A stretch of DNA of 64,000 nt from Bacteroidota bacterium (GCA_016866255.1 VGMY01000002.1:1-64000), one strand, 5' to 3'. Numbered from the stretch's first letter, positions 19,001-28,800 are shown. Notes: generated by a model not told the origin, from the sequence alone. Made by a program: numbers and translations.

Positions 19001-19753
19001 TTGCACGAAATATCCCAAGGCTGTACTGGATTCAATAGTTTCATCTCTGGCAGAAAACACCTCACCAATTATGATTTCCTCCAATCCAGAGGCTTGTTTT
19101 AAGTACCTTAGCCATTCCACCATAAAGGCTTCATAAGACACATTTTCTAATTCAAAGGATTTTCTAATATATCCCTGTTCAGGCACAACAGGAGGTGGGA
19201 CTAAACGCTCCAAGCTGAATGGAGTAAGCTCAATTTTTTCAGGACTTACCGATTGTGTTTTCGGATTCCAATCCGAAAATGTGAGTTTTGAATTTATATC
19301 AAGTGCAGAAAGGGCAAGTTGAATTGAAATTCCATCAAACAACAGGTGATGATACACTAAACAAAAATACTGTCCAAACTTGGTTTCAATGAGATATATG
19401 TGAAATAGTGGCGGTTTTTGAACGTTAAACGGATGATCCTGTTCTAGAACCCATGTGTTAACTTGCTCAACATTCGTAAATTCAGGTTTATGGATGATCG
19501 AAATAGGGTTAAATGAATTTTTTAGTCGAATTCGTATGGGGTTGTTTTGCTCGTAGAGGTAGCAATCTTTTAGGCGTTCAATTGAATCAATCCAACGTTT
19601 GATTTCGACTTCGCTTAACCGTTTATTGGTTAATGCCAGTATTGCATATTCTACATAGCTGGAAGTGTCATTGGTAGATTGAAAAACCAAAAGGCTTTCC
19701 TCGATGGGGGTTGTTTTATATGCTTTTTGTATATCGTCTTTAGAAAATCTCAT
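13055..19753 (-). CDS. NRPS, 2232 aa: C-A(Thr)-PCP-C-A(unassigned)-PCP-C
   Basis: C motifs YHHLLFDG, THHHLILDGW, YHHILLDG; A1 code DFWNIGMVHK; A2 code DAHGVTFVIK; PCP motifs NGGDSILAI and VGGNSILLM. Confidence 0.93.
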   Translation of the reverse strand: MRFSKDDIQKAYKTTPIEESLLVFQSTNDTSSYVEYAILALTNKRLSEVEIKRWIDSIERLKDCYLYEQNNPIRIRLKNSFNPISIIHKPEFTNVEQVNTWVLEQDHPFNVQKPPLFHIYLIETKFGQYFCLVYHHLLFDGISIQLALSALDINSKLTFSDWNPKTQSVSPEKIELTPFSLERLVPPPVVPEQGYIRKSFELENVSYEAFMVEWLRYLKQASGLEEIIIGEVFSARDETIESSTALGYFVQTWPIRVHSDLSSEQLAQTRQAIKAKATGWVKDHYTPNAFDHCWVVEPSLNAGIEAYFYSKPHYVLTIVLSPKGNNLTVNFCWNLEKIDRDAALEICTSFVQSLTLQCAPKLRLTHHEPRLHSLLARWEEMVQHFPLNVAIEDHLGTVLNYIELDEESDRLAARLTIKKGACVGVYTSYSASIPIAFLAILKRGGIYVPLDPTVSADRREFIIENAGIEVIISDLNPSFKGNIIDPTKRSNHTNYERINNELTDTCYLIYTSGTTGIPKGCAVNHLNLLNLFEGSKTLFSFKPEDRWILAHSYGFDFSTWEIWGALLNGAKLFIPDRKEVQDTFKFHKLLQEKRVNILNQTPKSFYNLMLVDKDLDQLTHIDYVIFGGDKLHSNRLTAWMKTYPNMSIVNMYGITETTVHVTFHKVQPELQSNIGMALPGYEICLMNEEGTMVPPGFLGEIYVYGKGVCNGYYQNPLLTEEKFAENELGRHYKSGDLAWQIGDSYYYLGRRDRQVKIRGFRIELGEIENSLKQTVNQCDFTVLFIDEKLIAFYKGGVTDLTPDRFRGILADYAIPSLLIQVPEFPLNQSGKIDEKALMASITKTSRANAISPWSAYFKEILGSNIDGSRSFLQNGGDSILAIRLINRLKKEGFQLSVQELFSENPIDELNPINISAAANTEDFVKAFHEKKQLNYSPEHFYFPLLESQQGILFDCLKSENPSLYVEQLTYEISSKYRPDDLYRAYQQVCEAQPLLRSRIARKQENYLMEVATDHRIDCQILHDVDFESFKTHDFERGFNLEQNLTRLSIIPGAEVHRIIWTHHHLILDGWSLGIFSQQMLQALENKKLVSSDSFIAFCCKQSLSSLPSSYWREQLDQQENDPLIPYLGARHQEKEYQKTTAFIPFTEFQKLQQLNLSQHGFMLAAWSSFLGLLFDKKALHIANVISLRDESAMEEMGMYIRSLPFQLSFNSNHSFIEFSAKVFAKSQIDQANANAPMNAYLKGNQFNHLFVFENYPVDYSTLEHYGIRIGAFQERTGASWSTIVYPKEGGFELAILHETRFYASKYVHQILRHFSRWLSDLVWDQPMSKSISAFSPTPLISGEIVQHSTTSVLDLLMRESINPILIGTSRITYTKCWSEAELLARNLKIIPGEAVGIDVQSTYHFTQCILAIWMAQGVACPVDRRYPAQRKNFIFHNSEVRIILQSNSSEITLEHRDIAAFSHGTEASFILHTSGSTGEPKGVIQTHACLINLISWNARSFELNQNEVILQLSSFGFDASFHEVLLAMALGATLVEVPLEDRLDAQKIRANILQHKATLGWIPARLLNAVLEGDSNFFEACTSLKNIVTTGEALVIGGELKSYLERSTIRLLNFYGPTETHVITAQPVNASQAITQPSIGKVLPNTTLALMVNGAPVPEGLPGEIWATGDHLAIGYLKDEQQTQLKFPIFHEQRFYATGDWAFIDEDKKFHFIGRKDDQLKIRGFRVEPLEVERLLTEIDEIKECCVLVHQNALHAFVVTSLALEALRSKAHEGMPDFMVPEVFHPLTAMPMNSNGKADRGMLKELIKPMVQSSVDLNRNLLSIQCWIDVLGHDQFNITDRFDQVGGNSILLMKMQAWLEKKAGCFVSVKSLIEHNTPNLLENLLQNERSFRDVLLPSAFPLNNLQRAILLTELANDWGGQSPFILRFTVKLQQIISETRWKEAVGAVLVQFPYLTYGLDQVYDPKNTAWTQTENSNKVFTEDYFSQWSDPLIRFRYINSSNIELVYHHILLDGLGMNVLLNRLLDHLDDKTVNYGNPNERLLNTHPKKTAFNVQTLSKRAVKLFTEISGEEYQSVQLHCKGNALSNREFWLISVAVAHQAPLIAYANVNQHPGIPGMFTELDAFSIDLLSETEIPWNKEELTTSIVANYQMLEIPQEWVEKVEVSEPTITKYPFEWQFIDYGNRIEITLYTADGSTGQVIFDAWRQRISNALFNKSTVATNKEDLFDDFDF

Positions 19754-22473
19754 TAGCAGTTCAAAATTCCGAGGATATCATCCATGTCAAGGTCATCAAT
19801 ATTTATTTCATGTGATGAGTCAAGGTCGTTTTTCGAATTTTCTTCTTCAAGCAACGTTTTTATATATGGTTTTGCCATTACTTTCTGTGTAGGGACATGA
19901 ATTCCTTTGATCGCAAGCTCATTACAAAGAGAAAGCAAATCTATGCTATTCCATCCATATGCAAGTAGGGAATCTTCCGAGTCACCGTATGCTTTTTCAA
20001 AAGTTTTTAATACCCGGTATATCGCCTGTTCTCTTTCAGTTGCTTTCGGCTGCCATTGTTTCCGAGATTCGCGATGGATTGAAATCTGTTTGCTCAAGGT
20101 TTTCTTATCGATTTTTCCATTTTGATTTATAGGCCAACTTAGATTAAATTGAATAAGATCTGGCTGTTGGTATGGTGTAATATGTTGAGATAAATATGCC
20201 CTTATCTCGGATTCGCTTAAGTTCAGTTCATGGAGTAACACGCTCGCGCCGTTCATTCCAAGCACACAACATTGGGTTAATACTTTGAGTGAAGCGATTA
20301 AATGTTCTATTCGTCGAGCCGGAATTCTTTTCCCATTTACTTTGATAAAGTCATCTTGCATCCTTCCAGAAATTATAAGTCCATGGATCGGATGAATGAA
20401 CGCGCGGTCCCCCGTTTTATATCCAAGTGTCCCGTCTTCATGCGCAATGTATCGTTCGGTTTTCAATAACGGAGTACCAACGCAAGTGCCTGAAATGTGT
20501 AATTCTCCCCACATACCCATTGGAACGATATTTCCTTTTGGTCCATGAACCGTAAATTGCTGGTCCCCGAGCGGGGCTCCAAGTGGAAATTGATGCTTCA
20601 TGTCAAGAAGCGGGTAAAGCGCAGAGTCAATGCTTACTTCGGTTAATCCATAACTATTATAGATGTGAATTCCTTCCAACTCCTTAATTGCGTTGTATAA
20701 GGAAAGCGTAATGGCTTCTGAACCACAAACTAAATGCTTTAACCCTTCCAGTTTTGGATTGTTTTTAAGAATGAGTTGTATAAATGAGGGTGTGGATTCA
20801 AGATGGCTAACTTGGTGCTTTGAGATGAGTTGACTAATCATATGTGGTGATAAGCGTTCACTTTCTGTTGCAAGAACTAGGGTGCTCCCAAGAAAAAGGC
20901 TTCTAAATAAATCTCCGAAAAACACATCAAATCGCATGTCTGCAAGAGAAAGATGTATTGCGTTTTCATTTATGTTTAAGCGATTTTTCCAATCAAATAA
21001 CAAGGTTTCAATACCCGCTTTCTGTATTAATATTTCTTTTGAGTCTCCGCTACTTCCAGACGTTTCAGCTAAATAAAGAAACGGGCCTGAAGGTATTTGA
21101 ATTTCTTTTGGTTTTGTAAATGAAATTATTCCACCATGTTTCCATTGCTTAAGAATCTTTACAATGGTTTCAATGTTCCTATTTGGTGATAAAAATATGA
21201 TAGGCGATTCCTTTTGTTCTGTCCTTATTCGTTTTTTAAGTTCCCCGAAAGTTATTGATTCATCTGCACATATAATCGCGGTTTGATTATCCTTTGCCTT
21301 TTCGAACAGGCTCCAAAATTCAATGTTATTTTTTAGATCCTTGGTTAACTGAGCCTTGGGTAAATTTAGTTCAGGATCTTTGCCGTCAAGAAGTGCTAAT
21401 ACGCCATTTAAATAAGCGTTCACGAAGAAGCGCCAAAACGATATATCAGCAAGATCTGTACGCACGTCGAATGAGAGCCGAAGAGATTCTTCACCAAATT
21501 CCAGTACATGCATTGAAATAATATTCTCATCCACTGAGGTGGGGAGAAAAGTAAAGCTTGCCTGAAGTTCGTCTGTATTTTTCTCGTACGCTTCTTTCTG
21601 GTATGAAAACAGTGCGTTAAATGCCGTACTTTTTCGCTCCTCGGATAACCACTTTAATAAAGGGTATTCTTGATTTCTAAAACAGTTTTTTATTACGGTA
21701 TCCAAGTCGCTGATTTTGGAAATAGGAACGTGACTTACGGGGAGAAAATTCACGCGTGTCAAAAAATTTTGCTTCTCAATTTTACCACTTCTGTTGCGCA
21801 ACGCCATTCCGGTTTGAATTGGAATACCCATGGCTGATTCAATCTGATCGAGAAAGTGCTGAAAGCACCCTAACAACAGGGTTGAAAAGTTAAGTTGTTG
21901 TTCCTTGCATCGTTGTATTATTTCACGTTTTCTATTCGGAGATACATTAATGGAAATTCGCTCAATTGGTCCCAATCCAATGGGCTCGATGATTTTTATG
22001 TCCCCAAAATCCACCGTTTTTGACGGGGTTTCCATACCATAACCGTTGCTTATTGTTCTCAACGGTTGTTTTCCTTCATATATACACTTCAGTTCTTCCC
22101 AAAAGATTTGAAAACTATGTGCATCTGCCAGAGCATGGTGCAACGACAATTTTAGTGTAATTTCCTGTTCAACGGTGAATAAACTAACAGCCCATAATCG
22201 ATCAATTGACAACTCGGGTAATTCCTTATTTTCGTAACTTACAATTCCCGTTTGATTTTTTTCAATAACCCATGTTGTTAAATCTTCACTTAACCGCAAG
22301 TATGGCCATTCGCTTATTTGTAATAATTCTTCAAGGGCTTTAACAAGTTTATCGAAAGATGCGTTCTTAATGATTGCTATTCCAAACAATTGGTTACTCA
22401 AGGAACTGCCGTAAGCTTGCTCTTGGCGAATAAATAACTCTTGATATGGAAGTACCTGAGTTGGGATTTTCAT
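19753..22473 (-). CDS. NRPS, 906 aa: C-A(Orn-like)-PCP
   Basis: C-like motif LHHALADA; A motifs ETSGSSGDSKE, NSYGLTE, YKTGDRA, NQNGKIDKK; code DVGEVGSIDK; PCP serine in YGWNSIDLL. Confidence 0.9.
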   Translation of the reverse strand: MKIPTQVLPYQELFIRQEQAYGSSLSNQLFGIAIIKNASFDKLVKALEELLQISEWPYLRLSEDLTTWVIEKNQTGIVSYENKELPELSIDRLWAVSLFTVEQEITLKLSLHHALADAHSFQIFWEELKCIYEGKQPLRTISNGYGMETPSKTVDFGDIKIIEPIGLGPIERISINVSPNRKREIIQRCKEQQLNFSTLLLGCFQHFLDQIESAMGIPIQTGMALRNRSGKIEKQNFLTRVNFLPVSHVPISKISDLDTVIKNCFRNQEYPLLKWLSEERKSTAFNALFSYQKEAYEKNTDELQASFTFLPTSVDENIISMHVLEFGEESLRLSFDVRTDLADISFWRFFVNAYLNGVLALLDGKDPELNLPKAQLTKDLKNNIEFWSLFEKAKDNQTAIICADESITFGELKKRIRTEQKESPIIFLSPNRNIETIVKILKQWKHGGIISFTKPKEIQIPSGPFLYLAETSGSSGDSKEILIQKAGIETLLFDWKNRLNINENAIHLSLADMRFDVFFGDLFRSLFLGSTLVLATESERLSPHMISQLISKHQVSHLESTPSFIQLILKNNPKLEGLKHLVCGSEAITLSLYNAIKELEGIHIYNSYGLTEVSIDSALYPLLDMKHQFPLGAPLGDQQFTVHGPKGNIVPMGMWGELHISGTCVGTPLLKTERYIAHEDGTLGYKTGDRAFIHPIHGLIISGRMQDDFIKVNGKRIPARRIEHLIASLKVLTQCCVLGMNGASVLLHELNLSESEIRAYLSQHITPYQQPDLIQFNLSWPINQNGKIDKKTLSKQISIHRESRKQWQPKATEREQAIYRVLKTFEKAYGDSEDSLLAYGWNSIDLLSLCNELAIKGIHVPTQKVMAKPYIKTLLEEENSKNDLDSSHEINIDDLDMDDILGILNC

Positions 22474-22485
22474 ACCATCATTAAA

Positions 22486-25400
22486 TTATTCAACACGCAC
22501 TAACACTTTACTTACGTTTTGACCCATATAGCTACACTGCAACCAATAGGTCCCATAAGCCATTCCCGAGGTATCTAAGGTAAAGGGAGAAAGCGGATTT
22601 TGAATTTCTTTAAGTTTCCTGCCCGCCGCATCGTAAAGCACAAAGGTGAAGGCTTTGTCGTTCGGCAAATTATGCACCACTGTCGGATTGTTTTCGAAGG
22701 GGTTGGGCTGAATTCCCACTTGAATGCTGCCCTCGGTAATCTGCAACGTCTGCGAGGATTTTCCTACACAGCCAAGCGTGTCGGTAACGGTCATTTGAAC
22801 GGTATAAATTCCCGGAACGGCATACACATGCACTGCTTGCAGCCCATTGCCCCAAGGCGTTTGGTCTCCGAAATCCCAAAGGTATTGGCTGCTCGTTCCG
22901 TTGTTCCCGGTAAAGGTATATTCGATGCCATTACTACTCGGGTCGAAGGTACTGTCCGGCGCCGAAATTCCAACGTTCATAGGAAGATTGCGCTCGCATC
23001 CAAAGGCATCGCTCACTTCCAACAGGTAAGGACCAGGAGTTGTTAACGTGATTTCTGGAGTTTCAGGGCCCGGTTTCCAGTTGTAACTGTATAAGGGGTT
23101 GTAAGGAGCGGTATAGGTGATTCCCACACAAACCGTGGTATCTTGAGGAATCTGCACCGTGGGTAATTCCGCTTCAAAGGGCGCCAAGGTTTGGTCGATC
23201 CACGTGAGCCGTTGGTACATGAACACCTTCAAATTAAGCACTTGCTGGGGGTAAGGCACACCGTTCAGCGTCTGCCATATGGCAAAATTACGCTCAGCGG
23301 GTCCTTGGTACAACAAGTTCGCAGTGCTATCGATGTAGGCCATGAATTTTCCGTTCGAAAGTTCATTTTCCCGTAGGCTGAACCATCGGCAGGCCAGTTC
23401 ATGCTGGTACACGCTGTCCGTGTACATTTTTGACCACCAAAAAGGGAAGGGCCAAAGTGGATGGCAGTTCTGCCATACCCAACCCGAGGATGGTGGGGAG
23501 TCCATCGCGCGGTCATAATCCCATGGCGGACCAATGCATAATTTCCCTCCGTCGGTGTCTTTTTCCTTGTACATATAGGTGCTGCGTCCGTAGCTGTCGT
23601 AGTTCATCGTGAATTCGTTGACAATCAAAAAGTCAATGAAAGTGCTCACATCAATCCAAGCTCGGTAACCCAAGGAATCGTTCGTGAAATTCGCACCGTT
23701 CAAGGCATTTTCAAACGAATCAACGTATGTTTTGATGTAATTTCCTTGTACCGGTAAAATGCTGTCGCTCTTGGGGTAAACGTATTTAAATTCAACGGCA
23801 TGCGGGGACGTGGCATTGTTAATGGGAGGATACACGGAATTCCAAGCACCGGGTTCTCCGTTAATGTTCATTTCGATGATGTACCCGCCGGTAAGGGCAC
23901 TTCCAGCCGTATCGGCTGAGGTCATTTTTGCAATATCCACACGATGCTTATCGCGCTTGACTTTTTCAGTGAGCGTGTACACTCCAATATAGTTGCCGTC
24001 GAGGAAGATTTCACAATGTTTTGTTCGAGGAGCGTAGCGTCCCATTTTTCGGGCAAAGTAATAGGCAACGCTGTTTTTTAGCAGGGTGTTATCCAAATAC
24101 TCGGCCTTGAAAATCCAATCGTTCTCGGCAGGTAATCCCAAAAGGGAGGTGTCAATTTTGTTGCCTTGTCCATCAATGAGGTCGAAATCGTAATTTTTCT
24201 TAGGGTAATAAGGCCCAGTAAACCCTTGCCACTCCGCCAGGATGTTTCCTTCGTAGGAGTAGATTGTATCGTTGCTGTAATTCAATTGCCCCAGCCCATG
24301 GTCAATGATTTCCATTTTCACCGGAACTTTCACGTTGTTGTTGATGGGGTTACTCAAGGTGGTTAACTTGACAATGGGCAGCACACTGCTCATGGCTCCA
24401 ACGTAGGTAATCATGAAGGGGATATTTCCGTCGCATGCGGTATCCGCCCAATTGACTTTCACCCATCCATTCCCCGTGTTCCCGGTCATCGTTCCACCGC
24501 TGGGATTGGGCATCGTAGCATTTCCAGCGATCGTTACGCCATTCATTACCCCGCCAATATACGAAGAGCCACCGCCGCCGCCATCGTCGTTATAGGAAGC
24601 GCCACCGCCGTAATATCCACCACCACCACCGCCGCCATCACCTGACTTATGTCCTCCCTGACCTAGGCTTCCAGCACCTTGACCCGCTCCTCCCGCATTT
24701 TGGGTTCCTCCTAATCCGCTCCCGTTATTTCCGTTAAGACCTCCTCCTTCGCCGGCGGGCGTCCCACAGCAACCCGTTCCACCACCGCCACCGGCTACTA
24801 AAATGCGATCGCCCAAGGCGTTGCCTCCAAAACGCACATCGCTGGCACCGCCACCACCACCGGAGCAGCCAACGTCACCCGCGTTTCCTCCACCGTTCCA
24901 TCCTCCGCCTCCAGCCACTGTACAATTGGCCCCTTCACCGCCAACAAAAATGGACAAGGTTTCTCCTGTGTTGAGGTATTTTGTTCCTTTGGAATAGCCC
25001 CCCTTGGCACCGGTTTGACCGTCGTCACCGCCTTGCGCACCCCAGGTTTCTAGAGTGTAGATTCCCGAGGTAGGCGCCGTAAACGTTTGAGGACTTCCCG
25101 TGTAGGAGTAGGTTTGAGCGTTGCCTATATTCTGACCGTAGTCAATTCGAACAACGTAAGGAACGCCAGCCGCCAAAAGTACTTCCAAATCGGCTTGTTC
25201 TCCGCAATTCAAGTTGTTGTCGTTGTAGTACATGGCTCCGTTGCTTGAGCCGCTGTAATCGACGTTCTGACAGGAGTTGTAAATCCATAATCGGGTATCA
25301 CAGGTTGTGATTCCACAGGTGCTGAATGAATAAATCCCAGTAGAATCGGGGGTGAATTCAAAAAATCGCTGGTTATTAGGGGAAAGATTCAATCCCAGAT

Positions 25401-25794
25401 TCGCGCTCAGCGGATTCTCACAAATCGTTCCCGGGCCGCAATTAAAGGAATGCGATGCTAGGGTGGCAAATTGTCCTCCCGAAGCTACTTGATTGCCATT
25501 CAAGGTGATGACATACGATCCCAATCCATAGCCGCAGCAGATTCCGTCGCCGTAACTGTCGTGAATATCGAAGCGGATGCACGAACTGCTGTCCACACAA
25601 ACGGTGTCGCTGAGGTAGGTTCCTTGGGCAATTTCAGTACCGTTGGCCAACAAGTTCCACGTTGTTTCGTTGGGGTAGTCGTCCGGTACGATCGTAATTT
25701 CCAAGGGCCATTCTCCAGCAGGGCATTGCGCTAGGTTCCGATGCATCCCAAACAACACACACACTAGAAGTAGGAACAGGTAGTTTTTTTTCAT
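22486..25794 (-). CDS. Secreted protein with glycine-rich domain, CotH kinase-like domain, PKD domain and T9SS type A tail
   Basis: Signal peptide; APTSGIYTLETWGAQGG...GGGGGASDVR Gly-rich domain; YFARKMGRYAPRTKHCEIFLDGNYIGVYTLTEKVKRDKHRVDI and GPPWDYDRAM (CotH); YLWDFGDQT (PKD); C-terminal IQPNPFENN...KVLVRVE. Confidence 0.85.
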   Translation of the reverse strand: MKKNYLFLLLVCVLFGMHRNLAQCPAGEWPLEITIVPDDYPNETTWNLLANGTEIAQGTYLSDTVCVDSSSCIRFDIHDSYGDGICCGYGLGSYVITLNGNQVASGGQFATLASHSFNCGPGTICENPLSANLGLNLSPNNQRFFEFTPDSTGIYSFSTCGITTCDTRLWIYNSCQNVDYSGSSNGAMYYNDNNLNCGEQADLEVLLAAGVPYVVRIDYGQNIGNAQTYSYTGSPQTFTAPTSGIYTLETWGAQGGDDGQTGAKGGYSKGTKYLNTGETLSIFVGGEGANCTVAGGGGWNGGGNAGDVGCSGGGGGASDVRFGGNALGDRILVAGGGGGTGCCGTPAGEGGGLNGNNGSGLGGTQNAGGAGQGAGSLGQGGHKSGDGGGGGGGYYGGGASYNDDGGGGGSSYIGGVMNGVTIAGNATMPNPSGGTMTGNTGNGWVKVNWADTACDGNIPFMITYVGAMSSVLPIVKLTTLSNPINNNVKVPVKMEIIDHGLGQLNYSNDTIYSYEGNILAEWQGFTGPYYPKKNYDFDLIDGQGNKIDTSLLGLPAENDWIFKAEYLDNTLLKNSVAYYFARKMGRYAPRTKHCEIFLDGNYIGVYTLTEKVKRDKHRVDIAKMTSADTAGSALTGGYIIEMNINGEPGAWNSVYPPINNATSPHAVEFKYVYPKSDSILPVQGNYIKTYVDSFENALNGANFTNDSLGYRAWIDVSTFIDFLIVNEFTMNYDSYGRSTYMYKEKDTDGGKLCIGPPWDYDRAMDSPPSSGWVWQNCHPLWPFPFWWSKMYTDSVYQHELACRWFSLRENELSNGKFMAYIDSTANLLYQGPAERNFAIWQTLNGVPYPQQVLNLKVFMYQRLTWIDQTLAPFEAELPTVQIPQDTTVCVGITYTAPYNPLYSYNWKPGPETPEITLTTPGPYLLEVSDAFGCERNLPMNVGISAPDSTFDPSSNGIEYTFTGNNGTSSQYLWDFGDQTPWGNGLQAVHVYAVPGIYTVQMTVTDTLGCVGKSSQTLQITEGSIQVGIQPNPFENNPTVVHNLPNDKAFTFVLYDAAGRKLKEIQNPLSPFTLDTSGMAYGTYWLQCSYMGQNVSKVLVRVE

Positions 25795-25870
25795 GGAAAG
25801 CCCTTAACTACAAAGATACGATTATTAAACTTATGTTAATTTAGGGGCTGCAAACTTAAAACCTCATTAC

Positions 25871-28800
25871 ATGCGTCGGATTTTATGCTTCTTTATGCTT
25901 TCCGTGCAACTTGTTTTGGGACAAAACACCTGGAAAATATCCTACGAGCGTCCGAAGTGCTTCATTGAAAATCAAGGGCAGTTCGACGCCTATCAAAACC
26001 AACAAACCGGCCCCATCAAATTTGCCGCGGACTTTGGCAACGCGAAGGTGTTTTTTGGGGAAAAAGGCATGAAGTACTTCTTCATGGATGCCGATAAAAT
26101 TTCCCACAAAGAAGGAGACTCTTTCAAGAATACACAGGAAGTTAAGACGTTGAAAGATCACAAACAATGGGAACGAACCATCGGTAAATATCGCTACCAA
26201 TACGATGAGATTAATGCGTCCTTCCTCGCATCCAATCCTACCTCCATCCAAGGAATAAACCCGCAGCAAGCCTATTTCAGTTACACCTTCAAGTCAGCCG
26301 ATGGAACCTATCACAATAAGAACGAAATCCTCGGATACGAGCAAATTGTGTACACCAACATCGTTCCAGGCATAGACTTGAAGTATTCTATTCATCCATC
26401 CTCGGGATTAAAATACGCGTTAACGGTGCATCCCAAGGCCGATCCAAGCAGTTTTCAGCTCTTGTTCGACCGCGACCTAGCGCTCGTCAACCAAGAATTA
26501 ACCGTGGAAACCATGTTCGGAACATGGGTGGATCACGCCCCGATTTCGTTTTATGAGTGGGCAGACAATGCCACCATTCCGTCGTCGTTCAAACTCCTCA
26601 ACGAGCGAACCATGGGATTCTCGGTGGGGGAGTACGACGCGTCGCAAACCTTGATCATTGATCCTTGGACCCAATTGCCCAGTTTCACGTCGAATTGGGA
26701 TTGCGTTTGGGAATGCGACAAAGACGCTGCAGGAAATATTTACGCCATCGGTGGGGTCATGCCCATGCAATTGTTGAAGTATAATTCCGCTGGAAACCTC
26801 CAATGGACCTACAACACACCCTACGACACCTCCAACGTTTGGTTAGGAACGCTTGCCGTGGACAATCTAGGGAATTCCTACATTACGGCCGGTTCCGTGG
26901 CAGCCATTCAAAAAATTAACACCTCGGGAACCTTGGTGTGGGACAATCCGAATCCAGGCGGTTTCTTGAGTAACGATGAGTTTTGGAGCATTTCGTTCAA
27001 TTGCGACCAATCGAAGTTGGTGGTAGGGGGCACTGGAGGCTCAGCTTTTACCTTGACGGCTTCCATTTACGATATCGATGTAAATACGGGAAATGTCACT
27101 GCGAGCCAAGACGTCGCCCAAGGGAGCACCTTCGGGATTCCGCCTTCGATTCAAGAGGTTCGCGCTATTTGTGCTTCACCCAATGGGAAATACTATTTCA
27201 TGACACAAGACACCGTGGGTGCGATCAACCAGAATTTGAACGCCTGTGGCGGAAATCCTCTTATCTACAAAATCGACAACAGCTATGATTTGGGTTACAA
27301 ATGCGAAAATTACCGCTACGATAACGCGGGCATCTGTGCCATTAAAGCCAACAATGCCTTTTACTACACGCAGAACGGTACCAATGTCGCCAAGCGCAAT
27401 TTGCAAACCGGTGCCATTGTAACCACCAGTCCTATTCCCGGCGGGGCCAATGTTTCAGCACTAGGGGATTTTTCCGTAGCCAACAGTGGATTGGACCTCG
27501 ATAACTGCGGCAACGTGTATGTAGGTTCCTCCACGGGAGTGGTGAAATATGATGCCAACCTCATGCAGCTGGCGACCTATCCCACGAATTTTAAAGTGTA
27601 CGACGTGCATGTTCTGAACGGAGGAGATATTGTCGCGGTGGGAAGTACCGGAACGTCCTCGAGCAATGTGCGAACGGGTTATGTGCAAACTTTTGCCGCC
27701 GCCGCATGTGCACCTTTGGCCATGAGCTGTTGCGACGCCTCAATTTGCCCTGTGCAAAACGTGTGCATCACCGATGCCCCATTCCAGTTAACTGCGGCCA
27801 CCCCAGGTGGAACGTGGAGCGGTCCAGGCGTTTCTGCTGCTGGATTGTTTACCCCTGCCAATGCCGGAGTGGGCAACCAAACCATTACCTACACCTTGGC
27901 GTGCGGTTCGGAGTCGGTAAGTATTGTGGTGAGTCCTTGCCAAGGTTTGACTGCCTGCGTTGAAGCGAACGGTTCGATTACGGTGAGCGGGGGAGTGGCG
28001 CCCTACACGTGGGCCTATTACCAAGCAGCGCAAAATACGCCCATTACCAACCAAACCGAATGTCAGAATTGCGGTTACACTTGGTTTTTTGGACAGTGTT
28101 TGAACGGACTAACCCCGGTTAATTCTTGCAATTCACCGGCACAGTGGGTCAATTTTGCCAACGGCAACAATGCGGTTGCTCCCAACGGTGCAGCCCAGGT
28201 TCAAGTCACCGATGCTGGAGGTACAGTGCAGGTATTTACCCTCGCCAATTTGGCGCCGTGCAATCCAAACCCTTGCCCGAGCATTACCTTGACTCCTTCG
28301 AATATCGTCAACGCAACCTGTTTTGGACTGACCGATGGTTCGGCGAATGTCAGCGCCTCGGGGGGAACGGCTCCCTACACTTATCAATGGATGCCTGGGA
28401 ACCTTTCGGGGGCTTCACAATCAGGTCTTGCGGCCGGTACTTACACGGTCACCGTCACCGATGCGAACCTTTGTACGGGCGACACCACCTTGGTGATAAC
28501 CTCACCACCGCAAATTCAAGTGAATACCTTAAACGTAACGGGCACGCAATGCGGTAGTGCCAATGGGGCCATCGATATTTCTGTGAGCGGCGGCAGTGGA
28601 AATTATTCCTACGCTTGGAATCCAAACGCAGGATCTTCTGCGAGCATTCAAAACCTTGCGGGTGGAAATTATTCGGTGTTGGTAACGGATTTAGCCAACG
28701 GTTGCTCCAATACCTTGCAAATTAATGTTCCAACCTTGGGAGGTCCGGTGTTGAACAATCCTGTCCTAACGCCAGCCTTGTGTTTTGGTGCTTCCAACGG

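Noticed and set aside
22600-23046. 148-aa plus-strand ORF antisense to the CotH gene
   Set aside because: Shadow ORF over a well supported coding frame; no family motif or leader.
24540-24990. GC-rich low-complexity tract as a DNA repeat or CRISPR-like array
   Set aside because: Explained as codons of the glycine-rich domain of the CotH protein; no regular spacer structure.
28126-28557. 143-aa plus-strand alternative frame within the SprB-repeat gene
   Set aside because: Repetitive composition keeps the alternate frame open; no independent support.
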